A stretch of DNA of 64,000 bases, taken from contig CAWGPM010000003.1 in NCBI GenBank assembly GCA_963824415.1, forward strand, positions 272,350-336,349. The letters run 5' to 3'. Made by a program: the position numbers and the translations under genes. Source of the stretch: JABDQA01 sp963824415. GTDB taxonomy: Bacteria > Desulfobacterota > Desulfobulbia > Desulfobulbales > Desulfocapsaceae. The notes below the pieces were generated by a model, which had not been told where the DNA came from, made no database searches, and was given only the letters and a program-made list of their open reading frames with translations. How positions within the stretch are numbered: the first letter of the stretch is position 1; the number at the start of each line of letters is the position of its first letter. Shown piece after piece: positions 27,950 through 37,206 of this stretch.

Positions 27950-28840
27950 ATGCAGGCAATGATTCTTGCCGCCGGCTTCGGCACCAGGCTGCAGCCCTTC
28001 AGCCAGCACAAACCAAAACCACTCTTTCCTGTTCTCAACAAACCGCTGCTGGTGGCCACTATCGAGCGCCTCCGGGAGGCCGGTTTTTCGCGCATGGTGG
28101 TCAACTGCCATCATCTTAAAGAGCAGATTATTGAAGCAGTCTCCGTGTTCCCTGAGGTTATCGTCCAGGTAGAGGAGCAGATTCTCGGCACCGGCGGGGG
28201 CTTGAGACGGGCGCTTAAGCATCTCGATGATGCGCCGCTGCTGATCACCAACGGTGATATCTATCACAGCCTCGATTTTGCCAGGATCTATCAGCATCAC
28301 GTCCAGGCCAATCAACAGATCACCATGGTGCTGCACGATTATCCCCGGTTCAACAATGTTCTGATCAAGGGCTCCACGGTTACCGGTTTTGCAACCGGCT
28401 CCATGATTCAAGGCGCACGCGCTTATACCGGGGTGCAGGTAGTTGACCCCGCCCTACTTGAGTCGATTGCACCGGACAGAAGCTCTTGTATTATCGAGCA
28501 TTACCGTGGCTTGCTTGGGCAGGCTGCAAAGATCAGTGTGCTCGAGGCGGCCTGCCAGTGGACCGATATGGGGAGCCCCGAGGATTATCTCAAGCTGCAT
28601 GAAGCGCTGCTTACAGGCGGTCTGGCCTGCTGGCCGGAACTGGGGCGGAGCGTTGATCATCCGATACTGATCCATCCCCAGGCCTCGCTGGCGGGTCAGG
28701 TCGATATCCGGGATTGGGGCTGTGTCGGCCGGGCCCAGATCGGTGCAGGGGCAAAACTTACCCGCTGCGTGGTCTGGGACGGTGCGAAGATAGAAGCAGG
28801 CGCGGTTTTAAGCGACAGCATAATCGCGCCTGAGCACTGA
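27950..28840 (+). CDS. sugar-1-phosphate nucleotidyltransferase, MurU-like
   Basis: A 296-residue protein. The nucleotidyltransferase signature MILAAGFGTRLQPFSQHKPK is at the N-terminus, then GTGGGLRRAL and the metal-binding ITNGDIYH. The C-terminal 70 residues add hexapeptide repeats (VGRAQIGAGAKLTRCVVW), which short Pseudomonas MurU lacks. MurU turns MurNAc-1-phosphate into UDP-MurNAc; pairing here with an AmgK-like kinase and a NamZ-like gene supports this, but a mannose-1-phosphate or glucose-1-phosphate substrate is possible. Confidence 0.75.
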   Translation: MQAMILAAGFGTRLQPFSQHKPKPLFPVLNKPLLVATIERLREAGFSRMVVNCHHLKEQIIEAVSVFPEVIVQVEEQILGTGGGLRRALKHLDDAPLLITNGDIYHSLDFARIYQHHVQANQQITMVLHDYPRFNNVLIKGSTVTGFATGSMIQGARAYTGVQVVDPALLESIAPDRSSCIIEHYRGLLGQAAKISVLEAACQWTDMGSPEDYLKLHEALLTGGLACWPELGRSVDHPILIHPQASLAGQVDIRDWGCVGRAQIGAGAKLTRCVVWDGAKIEAGAVLSDSIIAPEH

Positions 28841-28852
28841 TTATTCACAGAT

Positions 28853-28984
28853 TTACTCCACTGCTTTTTCATGCACGGCGCCGGCTTCCGGATGCATAAA
28901 TCTCTCACAGCCGCGGCAATAAACCAGGGCTTCGATCGATGCGCTCCGGTGGTTCTCTGATACGTTCCTTGTTCTGGTGGCCAA
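28853..28984 (-). CDS. possible 43-residue CxxC protein
   Basis: In the murU-amgK gap the minus strand holds a 43-codon open frame with a TTG start. The end reads LVYCRGCERFMHPEAG followed by AVHEKAVE, which looks like a genuine zinc-knuckle-type sequence rather than chance. No ribosome-binding site is clear. The rest of the gap (28985-29183) shows nothing I can name. Low confidence. Confidence 0.28.
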   Translation of the reverse strand: MATRTRNVSENHRSASIEALVYCRGCERFMHPEAGAVHEKAVE

Positions 28985-29183
28985 AGAGTTTTCATCGGTT
29001 CAATTGCTGAACTTCGATGATGTATTAGATTAGACTGATCGCACCAGGCAGCGAAGAAACAAAACGATGCGAGAATGCTTTATAGATATGATAGTTGAAC
29101 AGTTTTCCCATGGCATAGTCCGCAGAGCCAGCAGTTTCTGGCGGATAAATAGGCAGTATTTCGAGGCAAAGACGTTAACAATC

Positions 29184-30239
29184 ATGATATCGACTGATCT
29201 GGAACAGGCGCTTGTCGCCCTCTTGAATAAAGAGGGTGCCGTTAGTGGCGGCGGTGCTGAAACCACGGACTCTTTTGAATTTCAGCCCCTGTTCGGCGAC
29301 GGATCTTCACGCAGGTTCACCCGTGTTTTCTGTGAGGGGCGCCCCCGCTGCATTGCTGTAGCTCCCGGCTGCGACAATGAGGCCGCCTATCGAGAATTTC
29401 GCTCATCGCTCTCCATAGGTAGGCATCTTTTCGGAGCCGGGGTGCCGGTGCCCGAAGTGCTGGCCGCCGATACCGCACGCGGCTTGATTGTCTTCGAGGA
29501 TCTCGGCGATACCAGGCTGCACGGCTGCTGCAGGGCGCAGAGCAGCAGGAGTCAGCAATTCTATGCGGACGCGGTCAAAGCGCTCGCCCATATGCAGGTG
29601 GCCGGCGCTGATGGGTTCGATCAGTGCTGGTGCTGCGACACCGAATCCTATGACCGCCAGGTGATGACCCAGCGGGAGTCGGGCTACTTCTATCAGGCCT
29701 TCTGGAAGGATACCCTGTTCGGCGGCGAGGTGGCGGGACTGGAAGAAGAATTCGAACAGCTCGCAGAGCAGGTGATGAGTTATTACGAGCCGCTCTTTCT
29801 GCATCGGGATTTCCAGTCGCGCAACCTGATGATAAAAGATGATGCGGTGCGGATAATTGATTTTCAGGCCGGCAGGCTTGGTCCGCCAGGTTATGATATC
29901 GCCTCGCTTCTGATTGATCCTTACGTGGCTCTGTCCCGTGAGCAGCAGGAAGCGCTTTTCGAACGCTACCTGACTGAACTGGGTACCTATCAGGCAGTTG
30001 ATGTCGAAGCGGTCCGCGCTTCCTATCCCTATCTGGCCCTGCAGCGCAACCTGCAGATCATCGGTGCATTTGCCTACCTCTCAGGCTGCAAACGCAAAGC
30101 CTTTTTCAAACCGTATCTGCTGCCCTCGCTGATTATGCTCCAGAACCGGCTCTCCGCCCCGGTTTTTAATGCATTTCCGGTGCTGCGGCAGACTGCGGCA
30201 GAGGCGTTCAACCGATATCGCAGCCAACTTGGCCGGTGA
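29184..30239 (+). CDS. aminoglycoside-phosphotransferase-fold kinase, AmgK-like
   Basis: A 351-residue small-molecule kinase. The catalytic loop is FLHRDFQSRNLMI (H-x-D-x4-N), followed by the metal-binding IIDFQAG and LGPPGYDIASLLIDPYV. This is the arrangement seen in AmgK, which phosphorylates MurNAc and GlcNAc at C1 for MurU. Proximity to the MurU-like gene supports AmgK over drug resistance. The start is uncertain: ATG at 29184 gives a sensible N-terminus but has no good ribosome-binding site; the frame stays open upstream to 29067. Confidence 0.72.
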   Translation: MISTDLEQALVALLNKEGAVSGGGAETTDSFEFQPLFGDGSSRRFTRVFCEGRPRCIAVAPGCDNEAAYREFRSSLSIGRHLFGAGVPVPEVLAADTARGLIVFEDLGDTRLHGCCRAQSSRSQQFYADAVKALAHMQVAGADGFDQCWCCDTESYDRQVMTQRESGYFYQAFWKDTLFGGEVAGLEEEFEQLAEQVMSYYEPLFLHRDFQSRNLMIKDDAVRIIDFQAGRLGPPGYDIASLLIDPYVALSREQQEALFERYLTELGTYQAVDVEAVRASYPYLALQRNLQIIGAFAYLSGCKRKAFFKPYLLPSLIMLQNRLSAPVFNAFPVLRQTAAEAFNRYRSQLGR

Positions 30240-30304
30240 TTCGTGGATGTTTACGCCACCGGCAAGGATAATCAAGCGCTCGACTGTAACGGAGAAACTG
30301 CAAC

Positions 30305-31657
30305 ATGACTGATCAATCATCTGCGATTGTTGCGCTGGTCGGGCGTCCCAACGTCGGTAAATCGACCCTGTTCAACCGGATTACCCGCTCCAGGAAGGCA
30401 ATTGTCGATCCGACGCCTGGCGTCACCAGAGACCGGCAGTATGAGCGCGTTGCCTGGAAGGATCAGCGCTTCATTCTGGTCGACACCGGCGGCATCGATG
30501 ACGATTCCCAGGACGCAATGGTCGAAAATATTCGTGCTCAAGCGCTGGCGGCAATCGATGAGGCGGATATCATATTGCTGCTGCTGGACGCCAAAGATGG
30601 CTTGATGCCGGCCGACCACGAGGTGATTGAGCTGCTCAGACGAGTGCAGAAGCGTGTATTTTTCGTGGTCAATAAAATCGACGGGCCGGAGCAGGAAGAG
30701 GAGTTGCTCGGGCCTTTCTACGAACTTGGCGTCGACCCGCTCTGGTCGGTGTCTGCCGAGCACAGTTATGGCTTTGCGACGCTGATGGAGGGCCTCTGCG
30801 AAGCGCTGCCCAAACACACGGACAATCTCGATATCCCGGAAGATACTGTGCGCCTGGCCTTTCTGGGGAGGCCCAATGTGGGCAAGTCCTCGATGATCAA
30901 TCGTATCGTCGGCGAGGACCGGATGTTGGTTTCCGAAATTTCCGGAACCACAAGAGATTCAGTGGACACCCTGCTTTCCCACAAGGGACGGAATTATCTG
31001 TTGATCGATACGGCCGGTATCAGACGCAAGGGCAAGACCACTCAGAAGCTGGAGAAGTTCAGCATCCTCAAGGCCCTGGCCGCACTCGAGCGCTGCGATA
31101 TCGCGGTGGTCCTGATCGATGCAGCAGACGGGATTACCGAGCAGGATGCCCGGATCATCGGTTATACCCAGGATGAGGGCAGGGGACTTATCCTGCTGAT
31201 CAACAAGTGGGACCTGGTGGCGGAGGACAGCAAGCGGCAGAAGCAGATCATGGAAGAGATCGCCCGGGCCGTGCCCTTTGTCGGTTTTGCACCGCTGCTG
31301 TCTGTTTCAGCCAAAACCGGTTATGGCTTTAAACGGCTGTTTCCCACCGCCGGTTCGGTCCATCGTCAGTTCACCGCAACCTTTCCGACTTCTGCATTGA
31401 ACAGGCTGCTGGCCGATGCCACCGAAAAACACTCCCCGCCGATCTACAAGAATAAACGCCTCAAACTTTATTACACGGCGCAGATCTCAACCGCACCCCC
31501 GACGTTCGTGATCATGACCAACAGCTACAAGGGGGTGCACTTTTCCTATCGGCGCTACCTGGTCAACCGCTTCCGCGAGGGGCTCGACCTGGACCGGGTG
31601 CCGATCCGTCTGATTTTCAAGGACAAGAAGGAACAGCGCAGCCGCCGCTCAGGCTGA
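30305..31657 (+). CDS. der: ribosome biogenesis GTPase Der (EngA)
   Basis: A tandem GTPase needed for 50S subunit maturation. The first G domain has GRPNVGKST, DTGG and NKID; the second has GRPNVGKSS, DTAGIRRKG and NKWD. The KH-like C-terminal domain (PPTFVIMTNSYKGVHFSYRR) and basic tail follow. 450 residues, normal. It converges with the aminotransferase gene with a 25-base gap. Confidence 0.97.
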   Translation: MTDQSSAIVALVGRPNVGKSTLFNRITRSRKAIVDPTPGVTRDRQYERVAWKDQRFILVDTGGIDDDSQDAMVENIRAQALAAIDEADIILLLLDAKDGLMPADHEVIELLRRVQKRVFFVVNKIDGPEQEEELLGPFYELGVDPLWSVSAEHSYGFATLMEGLCEALPKHTDNLDIPEDTVRLAFLGRPNVGKSSMINRIVGEDRMLVSEISGTTRDSVDTLLSHKGRNYLLIDTAGIRRKGKTTQKLEKFSILKALAALERCDIAVVLIDAADGITEQDARIIGYTQDEGRGLILLINKWDLVAEDSKRQKQIMEEIARAVPFVGFAPLLSVSAKTGYGFKRLFPTAGSVHRQFTATFPTSALNRLLADATEKHSPPIYKNKRLKLYYTAQISTAPPTFVIMTNSYKGVHFSYRRYLVNRFREGLDLDRVPIRLIFKDKKEQRSRRSG

Positions 31658-31682
31658 GAGGCGCGCATCTTCCAACAAGTGA

Positions 31683-32868
31683 TCAGGCCGTTGCTTCGTC
31701 GAAGGCGGCCTTGAAACCCGGCGCCGAGCGCACGATGTAGTCCTCATCTATGCAAAATGCCAGCCGGAAGTAGCCCGGCGCCCCGAATCCCCGGCCGGGG
31801 ACGGCGAGGATTTTCTGTTTCTGCAGATAGCGCGCAGAACGCGACATCGTCTTCGATGGGTGCTTTCGGAAAGAGATAGAAGCCGCCCTTGGGGGTAATG
31901 AAATCATAACCACCGTCGGCCAGAACGGTGCAGAAAAGCTCCCTCCGGCGATGGTATATCGAGCTGTCGACAGTCGCATCCTGCAGGCCGGCAACAACCC
32001 GCTGCATAAAGGCGGGTGCGTTGACGAAGCCGAGAATCCGGGTGGCCAGGGTCATGGCATCGAGCAGGGCCAGCTTATCATCGGCTTGCGGGTGTACGGC
32101 CAGGTAGCCGATGCGTTCTCCGGGCAGGGACAGGTCCTTGGAAAAGGAAGACAGCACGATGGAGTTGCGCACGTGTTTGAAGATCGGCGGTACCTGAAGA
32201 TCGTCGAAAATAATCTTACGGTATGGTTCATCGGAGATCAGGTAGATCGTGGTGCCAAAGCGCATCCCCGCCTCATCCAGAAGGTGCCCCAAGGCCACGA
32301 TCGACTCCGCGGAATAGAGCTGGCCCGTCGGGTTGTTCGGCGAGTTGATGATCACCGCTTTGGTCTTGCCGGTCAGCGCTTCTTCGATGGCCTGCAGGTC
32401 CAGGTTGAACTCCTCATCGGTCTGTACGACCTTACCGACCCCGCCGTGATTGTCGACGTAAAAACTGTACTCAACGAAATACGGAGCCAGCAGAATTACC
32501 TCATCGCCCGGGTTGAGCAGCGCTTTCATCACTACATTCAGGGCGCCGGCCGCGCCGCAGCTCATCAGCATATCGCCTTGATTTATCGACACTTCCTGTT
32601 CGGCCGACATGCGCGCCGCAATCGCCTGCCTTACCCAGACCAGTCCGCCGTTGGGCATATAGGCATGCTGCCCCGGGGTGGCGTCGGCGGCAGTCTCCAT
32701 CAGCAGTTCCCGGAACTGCGGCGGGGGCGGGACGTCGGGATTGCCGAGACTGAAATCAAATACCTGCTCGGCGCCGAATTCCGCCTTGAGCTTTGCGCCT
32801 TCTTCGAACATTTTTCTGATCCAGGAAGACTTTTCGCTGAACGCCTTCATTTTTTCTGAAACGGCCAT
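31683..32868 (-). CDS. PLP-dependent class I/II aminotransferase (frameshifted)
   Basis: A fold-type I aminotransferase of about 394 residues. FDFSLGNPDVPPP is near the N-terminus, SPNNPTGQLYS and ISDEPYRKI are in the middle, and the PLP lysine lies in SSFSKDLSLPGERIGYLA. An extra base near 31827 breaks the frame shortly before the end. Restoring it gives the conserved ending PGRGFGAPGYFRLAFCID with the carboxylate-binding Arg. The amino-acid substrate cannot be read from sequence; aspartate-, alanine- or branched-chain-type are all possible. Confidence 0.9.
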
Positions 32869-32947
32869 GATGATATCCTTTTATCTGTTTTCTCTAGTGT
32901 TATGTAAGTATAAGATTCTTATTTAGTGTTATTTGTCTTTCGTTTCC

Positions 32948-33127
32948 GGTGGTACATCTCGGTGGAAGCTGCATTGCGGAGGCCCAGCGGATCAGTGAAT
33001 AAGGCCCGAAGGGTTGTGGACGCAGTCCGCAACCGACGGTCAAAGACCATGAAATGGTCTATCCCGTCGGCCTCACTGATTCGCTGACAAGGCCGCAGCA
33101 CAGCAGCTGGAACCGAGATGTACCACC
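32948..33127. repeat. 180-bp compound inverted-repeat element with internal hairpins
   Basis: Perfect 16-base terminal inverted repeats, GGTGGTACATCTCGGT (32948-32963) and its complement (33112-33127), continue inward as an imperfect stem (the GCGG...ATCAGTGA side pairs with TCACTGAT...CCGC). The apex carries two more hairpins: 33012-33034 (ten-base arms, three-base loop) and 33035-33068 (GACGG/CCGTC and AGACCAT/ATGGTCT). It fills the gap between two minus-strand genes. It may be a non-autonomous mobile repeat or a structured RNA. No target duplication is obvious. Confidence 0.8.
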
Positions 33128-33157
33128 ATCCCCAGACTGCTGATATTAACTGATTGA

Positions 33158-33994
33158 TCAGCCATGCTTGCGCTTGAAAAAATCATAGGCTGCATTGATC
33201 TCCTTCATCTTTTCCTCGGCCACCTTTTTGAATTCATCTCCGAGATGGCTGACCTTGTCCGGATGATACTTCATGCTGAGCTGACGATAGGATTTTTTAA
33301 TCTCATCCATATCTGCACCCGGCTGCAGACCGAGCACCGCGTAGTAGTGGGTATCGTTTTCCCTGGCTGCGGTCGCCTGGCGCTGCTGGTGATAGGTGTA
33401 TTTGGCCTCGATGGTGCGCTGATCGTATTCTGAAATCTCGAGATAAGAGGCAATCCTTCGTGCTGCAGCCAACTCGTTCTGCGGAACCGGCTGTTTGGTA
33501 TAGACAATCTGATAGATCAGCTCGAGCAGGATCAGGCGGGGTTCGTAAGCAAAAGTCTGTTTGAACTCCTGCAGCATCGTCTCCAGGGGCTCGGTGGAAT
33601 CGGTGGCCTCTTTGATCAGGTTCTTCACCCAGGCCATCTGGGTCTGGTTGTAGTGCAGATTGTACTGAAAGAACCGTTGTATGGTCTGCACTTCGTCTCG
33701 GGAAATGTAGCCGTCGAGCTGGGAAATCTTGACCAGGATATGGACCAGCAGCCAGACGAAGCGGTTATGGCTATCGGTCTGGGATGCTTCGTAGGTGGAA
33801 ACCTGGCGCTGGATCCAGAATGAGAATCCCCAGAACAGTGCGATAAAGAGCAGAATTCCGGCGAATCCGGAAAATATCAGAAAACCGAGCAGGTTGATCA
33901 GGGCAGGGGCACCGCCGGTTACCAGGACGATTAGAAAAACGACAAGCAGGCACCCGCCGCATCCCGGCGGCTGCCGCTGCTGGTATCTCATCAT
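33158..33994 (-). CDS. DjlA-like membrane-anchored J-domain co-chaperone
   Basis: 278 residues. Two hydrophobic stretches (about 13-34 and 36-60) anchor the N-terminus. A TerB-like helical domain follows (ILVKISQLDGYISRDEVQTI), and the C-terminal J domain has YYAVLGLQPGADMDEIKKSY with the HPD signature in MKYHPDKVSHLG. It should stimulate a DnaK-type chaperone at the inner membrane. Same strand as ftsY, 51 bases downstream. Confidence 0.86.
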   Translation of the reverse strand: MMRYQQRQPPGCGGCLLVVFLIVLVTGGAPALINLLGFLIFSGFAGILLFIALFWGFSFWIQRQVSTYEASQTDSHNRFVWLLVHILVKISQLDGYISRDEVQTIQRFFQYNLHYNQTQMAWVKNLIKEATDSTEPLETMLQEFKQTFAYEPRLILLELIYQIVYTKQPVPQNELAAARRIASYLEISEYDQRTIEAKYTYHQQRQATAARENDTHYYAVLGLQPGADMDEIKKSYRQLSMKYHPDKVSHLGDEFKKVAEEKMKEINAAYDFFKRKHG

Positions 33995-34045
33995 TGTTCA
34001 GCTCTTGATTTATTTAGAGGTTGCATGTTCGGATGTCAGGTCGGA

Positions 34046-35212
34046 TTACGAGGCAAACAGCGCTTCGACGAACTCATCGCCGTCAAAATCCCTGAGATCT
34101 TCTAACTGTTCGCCAACGCCGATAAAGCGAATCGGCAGCCCCAGTTCCCTGGTGATGTTGGCGACAATACCGCCTTTGGCGGTGCCGTCCAGTTTGGTCA
34201 GCGCGATGCCGGTGACGCCAACCGCTTCGTTGAATAATCTGGCCTGGGAGATGCCATTCTGGCCGGTGGTTGCATCGATGACCAGCAGGATTTCGTGGGG
34301 TGCCCCTTCGAGCTGCTTGTTCATCACCCGTTTGATTTTCTTCAGCTCTTCCATCAGGTTGACTTTGGTGTGCAGCCTGCCCGCGGTATCGACCAGCACC
34401 ACGTCATAGTCCTTGGAGATGGCCACGGCCATCGCATCGTAGACCACGGCGGATGGATCGGCCCCTTCCTGCTGGGCGATGACCCTGACTTCGTTGCGTT
34501 CTCCCCAGATCTTGAGCTGCGAGGTGGCTGCCGCCCGAAAGGTATCTGCGGCCACGAGCAGCACGGACTGACCTGACTGCACGAACTTGCAGGCGATCTT
34601 GCCAATAGTCGTGGTCTTGCCGACGCCGTTGACCCCGACCACCATGATCACCAGCGGCCCCGTCTCGGGCAGCTGCAGTTCGGCGCTTTGATTCTGGCCG
34701 CCGATGAATTCCTTCAACTGTTTTTTGATGACTTCCTTGAGCGCCCGGGGATCGGACAGGTTGTCCCGTTTTACCTGTTTTCTGGCCTCTTCGAGAAGCT
34801 CCTGGGTGGTGGCTATGCCAAGATCGGCGGTGACGAGGATTTCTTCGAGTTCATCGAAGAGATCCCCATCTATCTCTTTTTTGCCCAGAAAGAGCTCGTC
34901 GATACGACTGGTGAACGATTCCCGGGTTCGGGAGAGCCGCTGCGACAGACGTTTAAGCACCGATGGCTGTGTGCTTTGCTCAGCTTCCGGTTTTTCCGCC
35001 TGCTGGGCTTCGGGCTCCGCTTCGATGAGTGGTTCGGCTAGATGATCAGCGGGCGCTACTACAGGTTCTGCAGCTACAGGTTCGGTGCTTTCGACCGAGA
35101 GCGATTGTTCCGGGGAGGCGTCGTCCGCCGATTCTGCCGGTTCCGACTCCACCGCAGCGGCGGGTTCCTCCGGAGTCCTGATCTTCTTCTTTTTCTTAAA
35201 CCAGCCGAGCAT
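34046..35212 (-). CDS. ftsY: signal recognition particle receptor FtsY
   Basis: SRP receptor GTPase for co-translational insertion of membrane proteins. The first 100 residues are a basic patch (FKKKKK) followed by an acidic, Ala/Glu/Pro-rich A domain. The NG domain follows, with GVNGVGKTTTIGK, the DTAGR motif and ALTKLDGTAKGG. 388 residues, normal for proteobacteria. AAAGGA lies upstream of the ATG. Confidence 0.97.
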   Translation of the reverse strand: MLGWFKKKKKIRTPEEPAAAVESEPAESADDASPEQSLSVESTEPVAAEPVVAPADHLAEPLIEAEPEAQQAEKPEAEQSTQPSVLKRLSQRLSRTRESFTSRIDELFLGKKEIDGDLFDELEEILVTADLGIATTQELLEEARKQVKRDNLSDPRALKEVIKKQLKEFIGGQNQSAELQLPETGPLVIMVVGVNGVGKTTTIGKIACKFVQSGQSVLLVAADTFRAAATSQLKIWGERNEVRVIAQQEGADPSAVVYDAMAVAISKDYDVVLVDTAGRLHTKVNLMEELKKIKRVMNKQLEGAPHEILLVIDATTGQNGISQARLFNEAVGVTGIALTKLDGTAKGGIVANITRELGLPIRFIGVGEQLEDLRDFDGDEFVEALFAS

Positions 35213-35574
35213 AGGAGGTCCTTTGCACGATGTTTTTATTTACTGTCCCTGATCTGCAGGCAGTGCGTTTCATTTAAGATATCACAGCAAAAGGTGATGA
35301 ATTCAAAACATATCAGCCAAACTGCATATAGTACGGGCTCTCAATGAAGAACGCAATAAAAAGCACTCAGATGCTGCGCGATCAGGCCGCGGAGATGGTC
35401 TTTTCAAAGCGGCCATCCATCTGAAAATCATTGCATTTCGCTGAGGCGGTATTACGTTAGTGACGTTGATTTGCATGCACCCGATGCCCCGTATACCACG
35501 GGTGCCCATCGGTGTTTATACATCCATCGAAAGCACAGTGGTGGATGAGTGTTTATTCATCAGGAGGAAAAATC
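35213..35574. other. intergenic region between ftsY and mrp
   Basis: About 360 bases between divergent genes with no supportable coding frame. It must hold both promoters, but none is convincing. A loose hairpin (CATCCA ... TGGATG, about 35521-35546) lies shortly before the mrp ribosome-binding site AGGAGG at 35562-35567. Confidence 0.5.
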
Positions 35575-36516
35575 ATGTCTCACTCATGTGGCGCCAACAG
35601 CAGTTCCTGCGGTTCCAATGAATCCCAGCAGGCTGCGCTGGCCCAGCAGGAAAATGCGATCACCCGCTCGCTTGGAAAAATAAAGAACAAGATTCTGGTC
35701 ATGAGCGGCAAAGGCGGAGTCGGTAAATCGACCGTCTCGGTCAACCTGGCGCTGAGTCTTGCCAAGCGCGGTCACAAAGTCGGTCTGATGGATGTGGATA
35801 TCCACGGTCCCGATGTGGTCCGCATGCTGAATCTGAGCGGTACCCTGGAGCCGCCGAAATCGGCCAACGATCTGGTAGCGCCGCTCTATTACAACGACAA
35901 CCTGAAGGTGGTCTCACTCGAATATATGATGAAGGACCGCGACGAGGCGATCATCTGGCGCGGTCCCCTGAAAATCCAGGCTATCAGGCAGTTTGTCGCC
36001 GATATGGACTGGGGCGAGCTGGACTATCTGATCATCGACGCGCCTCCGGGTACCGGCGATGAACCGCTCTCAGTTGCCCAGACCATCCCGCTGGTCAAGG
36101 CCATCGTGGTCACGACCCCGCAGCAGGTGGCCCTGGCCGATGTCAGGAAGTCGATCAATTTCTGTAAAGCGGTCAACGTCGAAATCATCGGCGTGGTCGA
36201 GAACATGTCCGGGTTTGTCTGCCCGCACTGCAGCAAGACCGTGGATATTTTCAAGTCGGGCGGCGGCGAACAGATGGCCCGTGAGTTCGACCTGGCTTTT
36301 CTCGGCAAGTTGCCGATGGACCCGAGAGTCGTGGTTGCCGGTGATGATGGTAACCCCTACCTGTCCTCCGATGAAGACAGCCCGTCGGTTGCCGCCTTCA
36401 GCTCGATTGTCGACGCCGTTGAAAACAGGGTTCCTCCGGTGGCTGCACCGGTGACTCTGAAGATGGCCGCTCATGCCCAGGACTGCGGTTGCGGCTGCGG
36501 TTCCGCAAAGCATTGA
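35575..36516 (+). CDS. mrp: Mrp/NBP35 family iron-sulfur carrier ATPase
   Basis: A P-loop scaffold or carrier for iron-sulfur clusters. The deviant Walker A is SGKGGVGKST, the CPHC pair that bridges a [4Fe-4S] cluster in the dimer lies near residue 221, and IDAPPGTGDEP is present. Extra Cys occur at the N-terminus (SHSCGANSSSCGS) and in the C-terminal DCGCGCGS tail. The ATG at 35575 follows AGGAGG; upstream in-frame starts have no such site. 313 residues. Confidence 0.95.
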   Translation: MSHSCGANSSSCGSNESQQAALAQQENAITRSLGKIKNKILVMSGKGGVGKSTVSVNLALSLAKRGHKVGLMDVDIHGPDVVRMLNLSGTLEPPKSANDLVAPLYYNDNLKVVSLEYMMKDRDEAIIWRGPLKIQAIRQFVADMDWGELDYLIIDAPPGTGDEPLSVAQTIPLVKAIVVTTPQQVALADVRKSINFCKAVNVEIIGVVENMSGFVCPHCSKTVDIFKSGGGEQMAREFDLAFLGKLPMDPRVVVAGDDGNPYLSSDEDSPSVAAFSSIVDAVENRVPPVAAPVTLKMAAHAQDCGCGCGSAKH

Positions 36517-36561
36517 GCAGTGGCCGAATATCCTGAGCATGGTAACTGAGGACGGGGACCT

Positions 36562-37191
36562 ATGAAAGTAGAACAGCAGATGGTCGGCATGATGGGCGTG
36601 TGCTGCTATATCCTGAGCTGCGAACAGACATCTAAGGCGGCAATCGTCGATCCCGGCGGGGATGAACAGCGCCTTCTCGAACTGGTTCAGGCCAGTAATC
36701 TTGAGGTCGAATATATTATCGCCACCCACGGCCATCCCGATCATGTCTGCGGTAACCGCAGGATCAAGGAGGCCACCGGTGCAGCAATCGTTATGCATGA
36801 GGCCGATGATGATTTCTTCTCCCAGGACCAGGTGAAAAACTATTTTTCGATGCTGGGCTTCGAAGCCTCGCCGCCGACTGATATGCGGGTCAAAGATGGT
36901 GATAGCATAAGTTTCGGTGAGGTGTCGCTTAAGGTGATCCATACTCCCGGTCATACACCGGGCGGCATGTGCCTTTACAACAAACCGGATCTGATTACCG
37001 GAGACACCCTGTTTGTCGGCGGCATCGGCCGGACCGATTTTCCCGGAGGCTCACACCATGAATTGATCTCCTCGATTCAGCAGAAACTTCTGAAACTGCC
37101 GCCGGAGACGATAGTCTGGCCTGGCCACGGATACGGGGGCAGTCGCTCCACCATAGGGGAAGAACACCGTTCGAACCCCTATCTCAGATAA
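36562..37191 (+). CDS. metallo-beta-lactamase-fold hydrolase (glyoxalase II-like)
   Basis: 209 residues. The metal site motif THGHPDHVCGN (HxHxDH) lies near residue 54, and further ligands are in HTPGHTPGG and GDTLF, with a final His in WPGHGYG. Family members hydrolyse thioesters or related substrates. It sits between mrp and selB on the same strand (45 and 15 bases); the substrate is unknown. Confidence 0.9.
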   Translation: MKVEQQMVGMMGVCCYILSCEQTSKAAIVDPGGDEQRLLELVQASNLEVEYIIATHGHPDHVCGNRRIKEATGAAIVMHEADDDFFSQDQVKNYFSMLGFEASPPTDMRVKDGDSISFGEVSLKVIHTPGHTPGGMCLYNKPDLITGDTLFVGGIGRTDFPGGSHHELISSIQQKLLKLPPETIVWPGHGYGGSRSTIGEEHRSNPYLR

Positions 37192-37206
37192 GCAGCCCAG
37201 CCAGCT

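Noticed and set aside
29184..30239. Aminoglycoside resistance gene
   Set aside because: Same fold, but context beside a nucleotidyltransferase and cell-wall genes fits an AmgK-like sugar kinase better.
31951..32859. 302-codon plus-strand open frame opposite the aminotransferase
   Set aside because: Antisense shadow with no motif.
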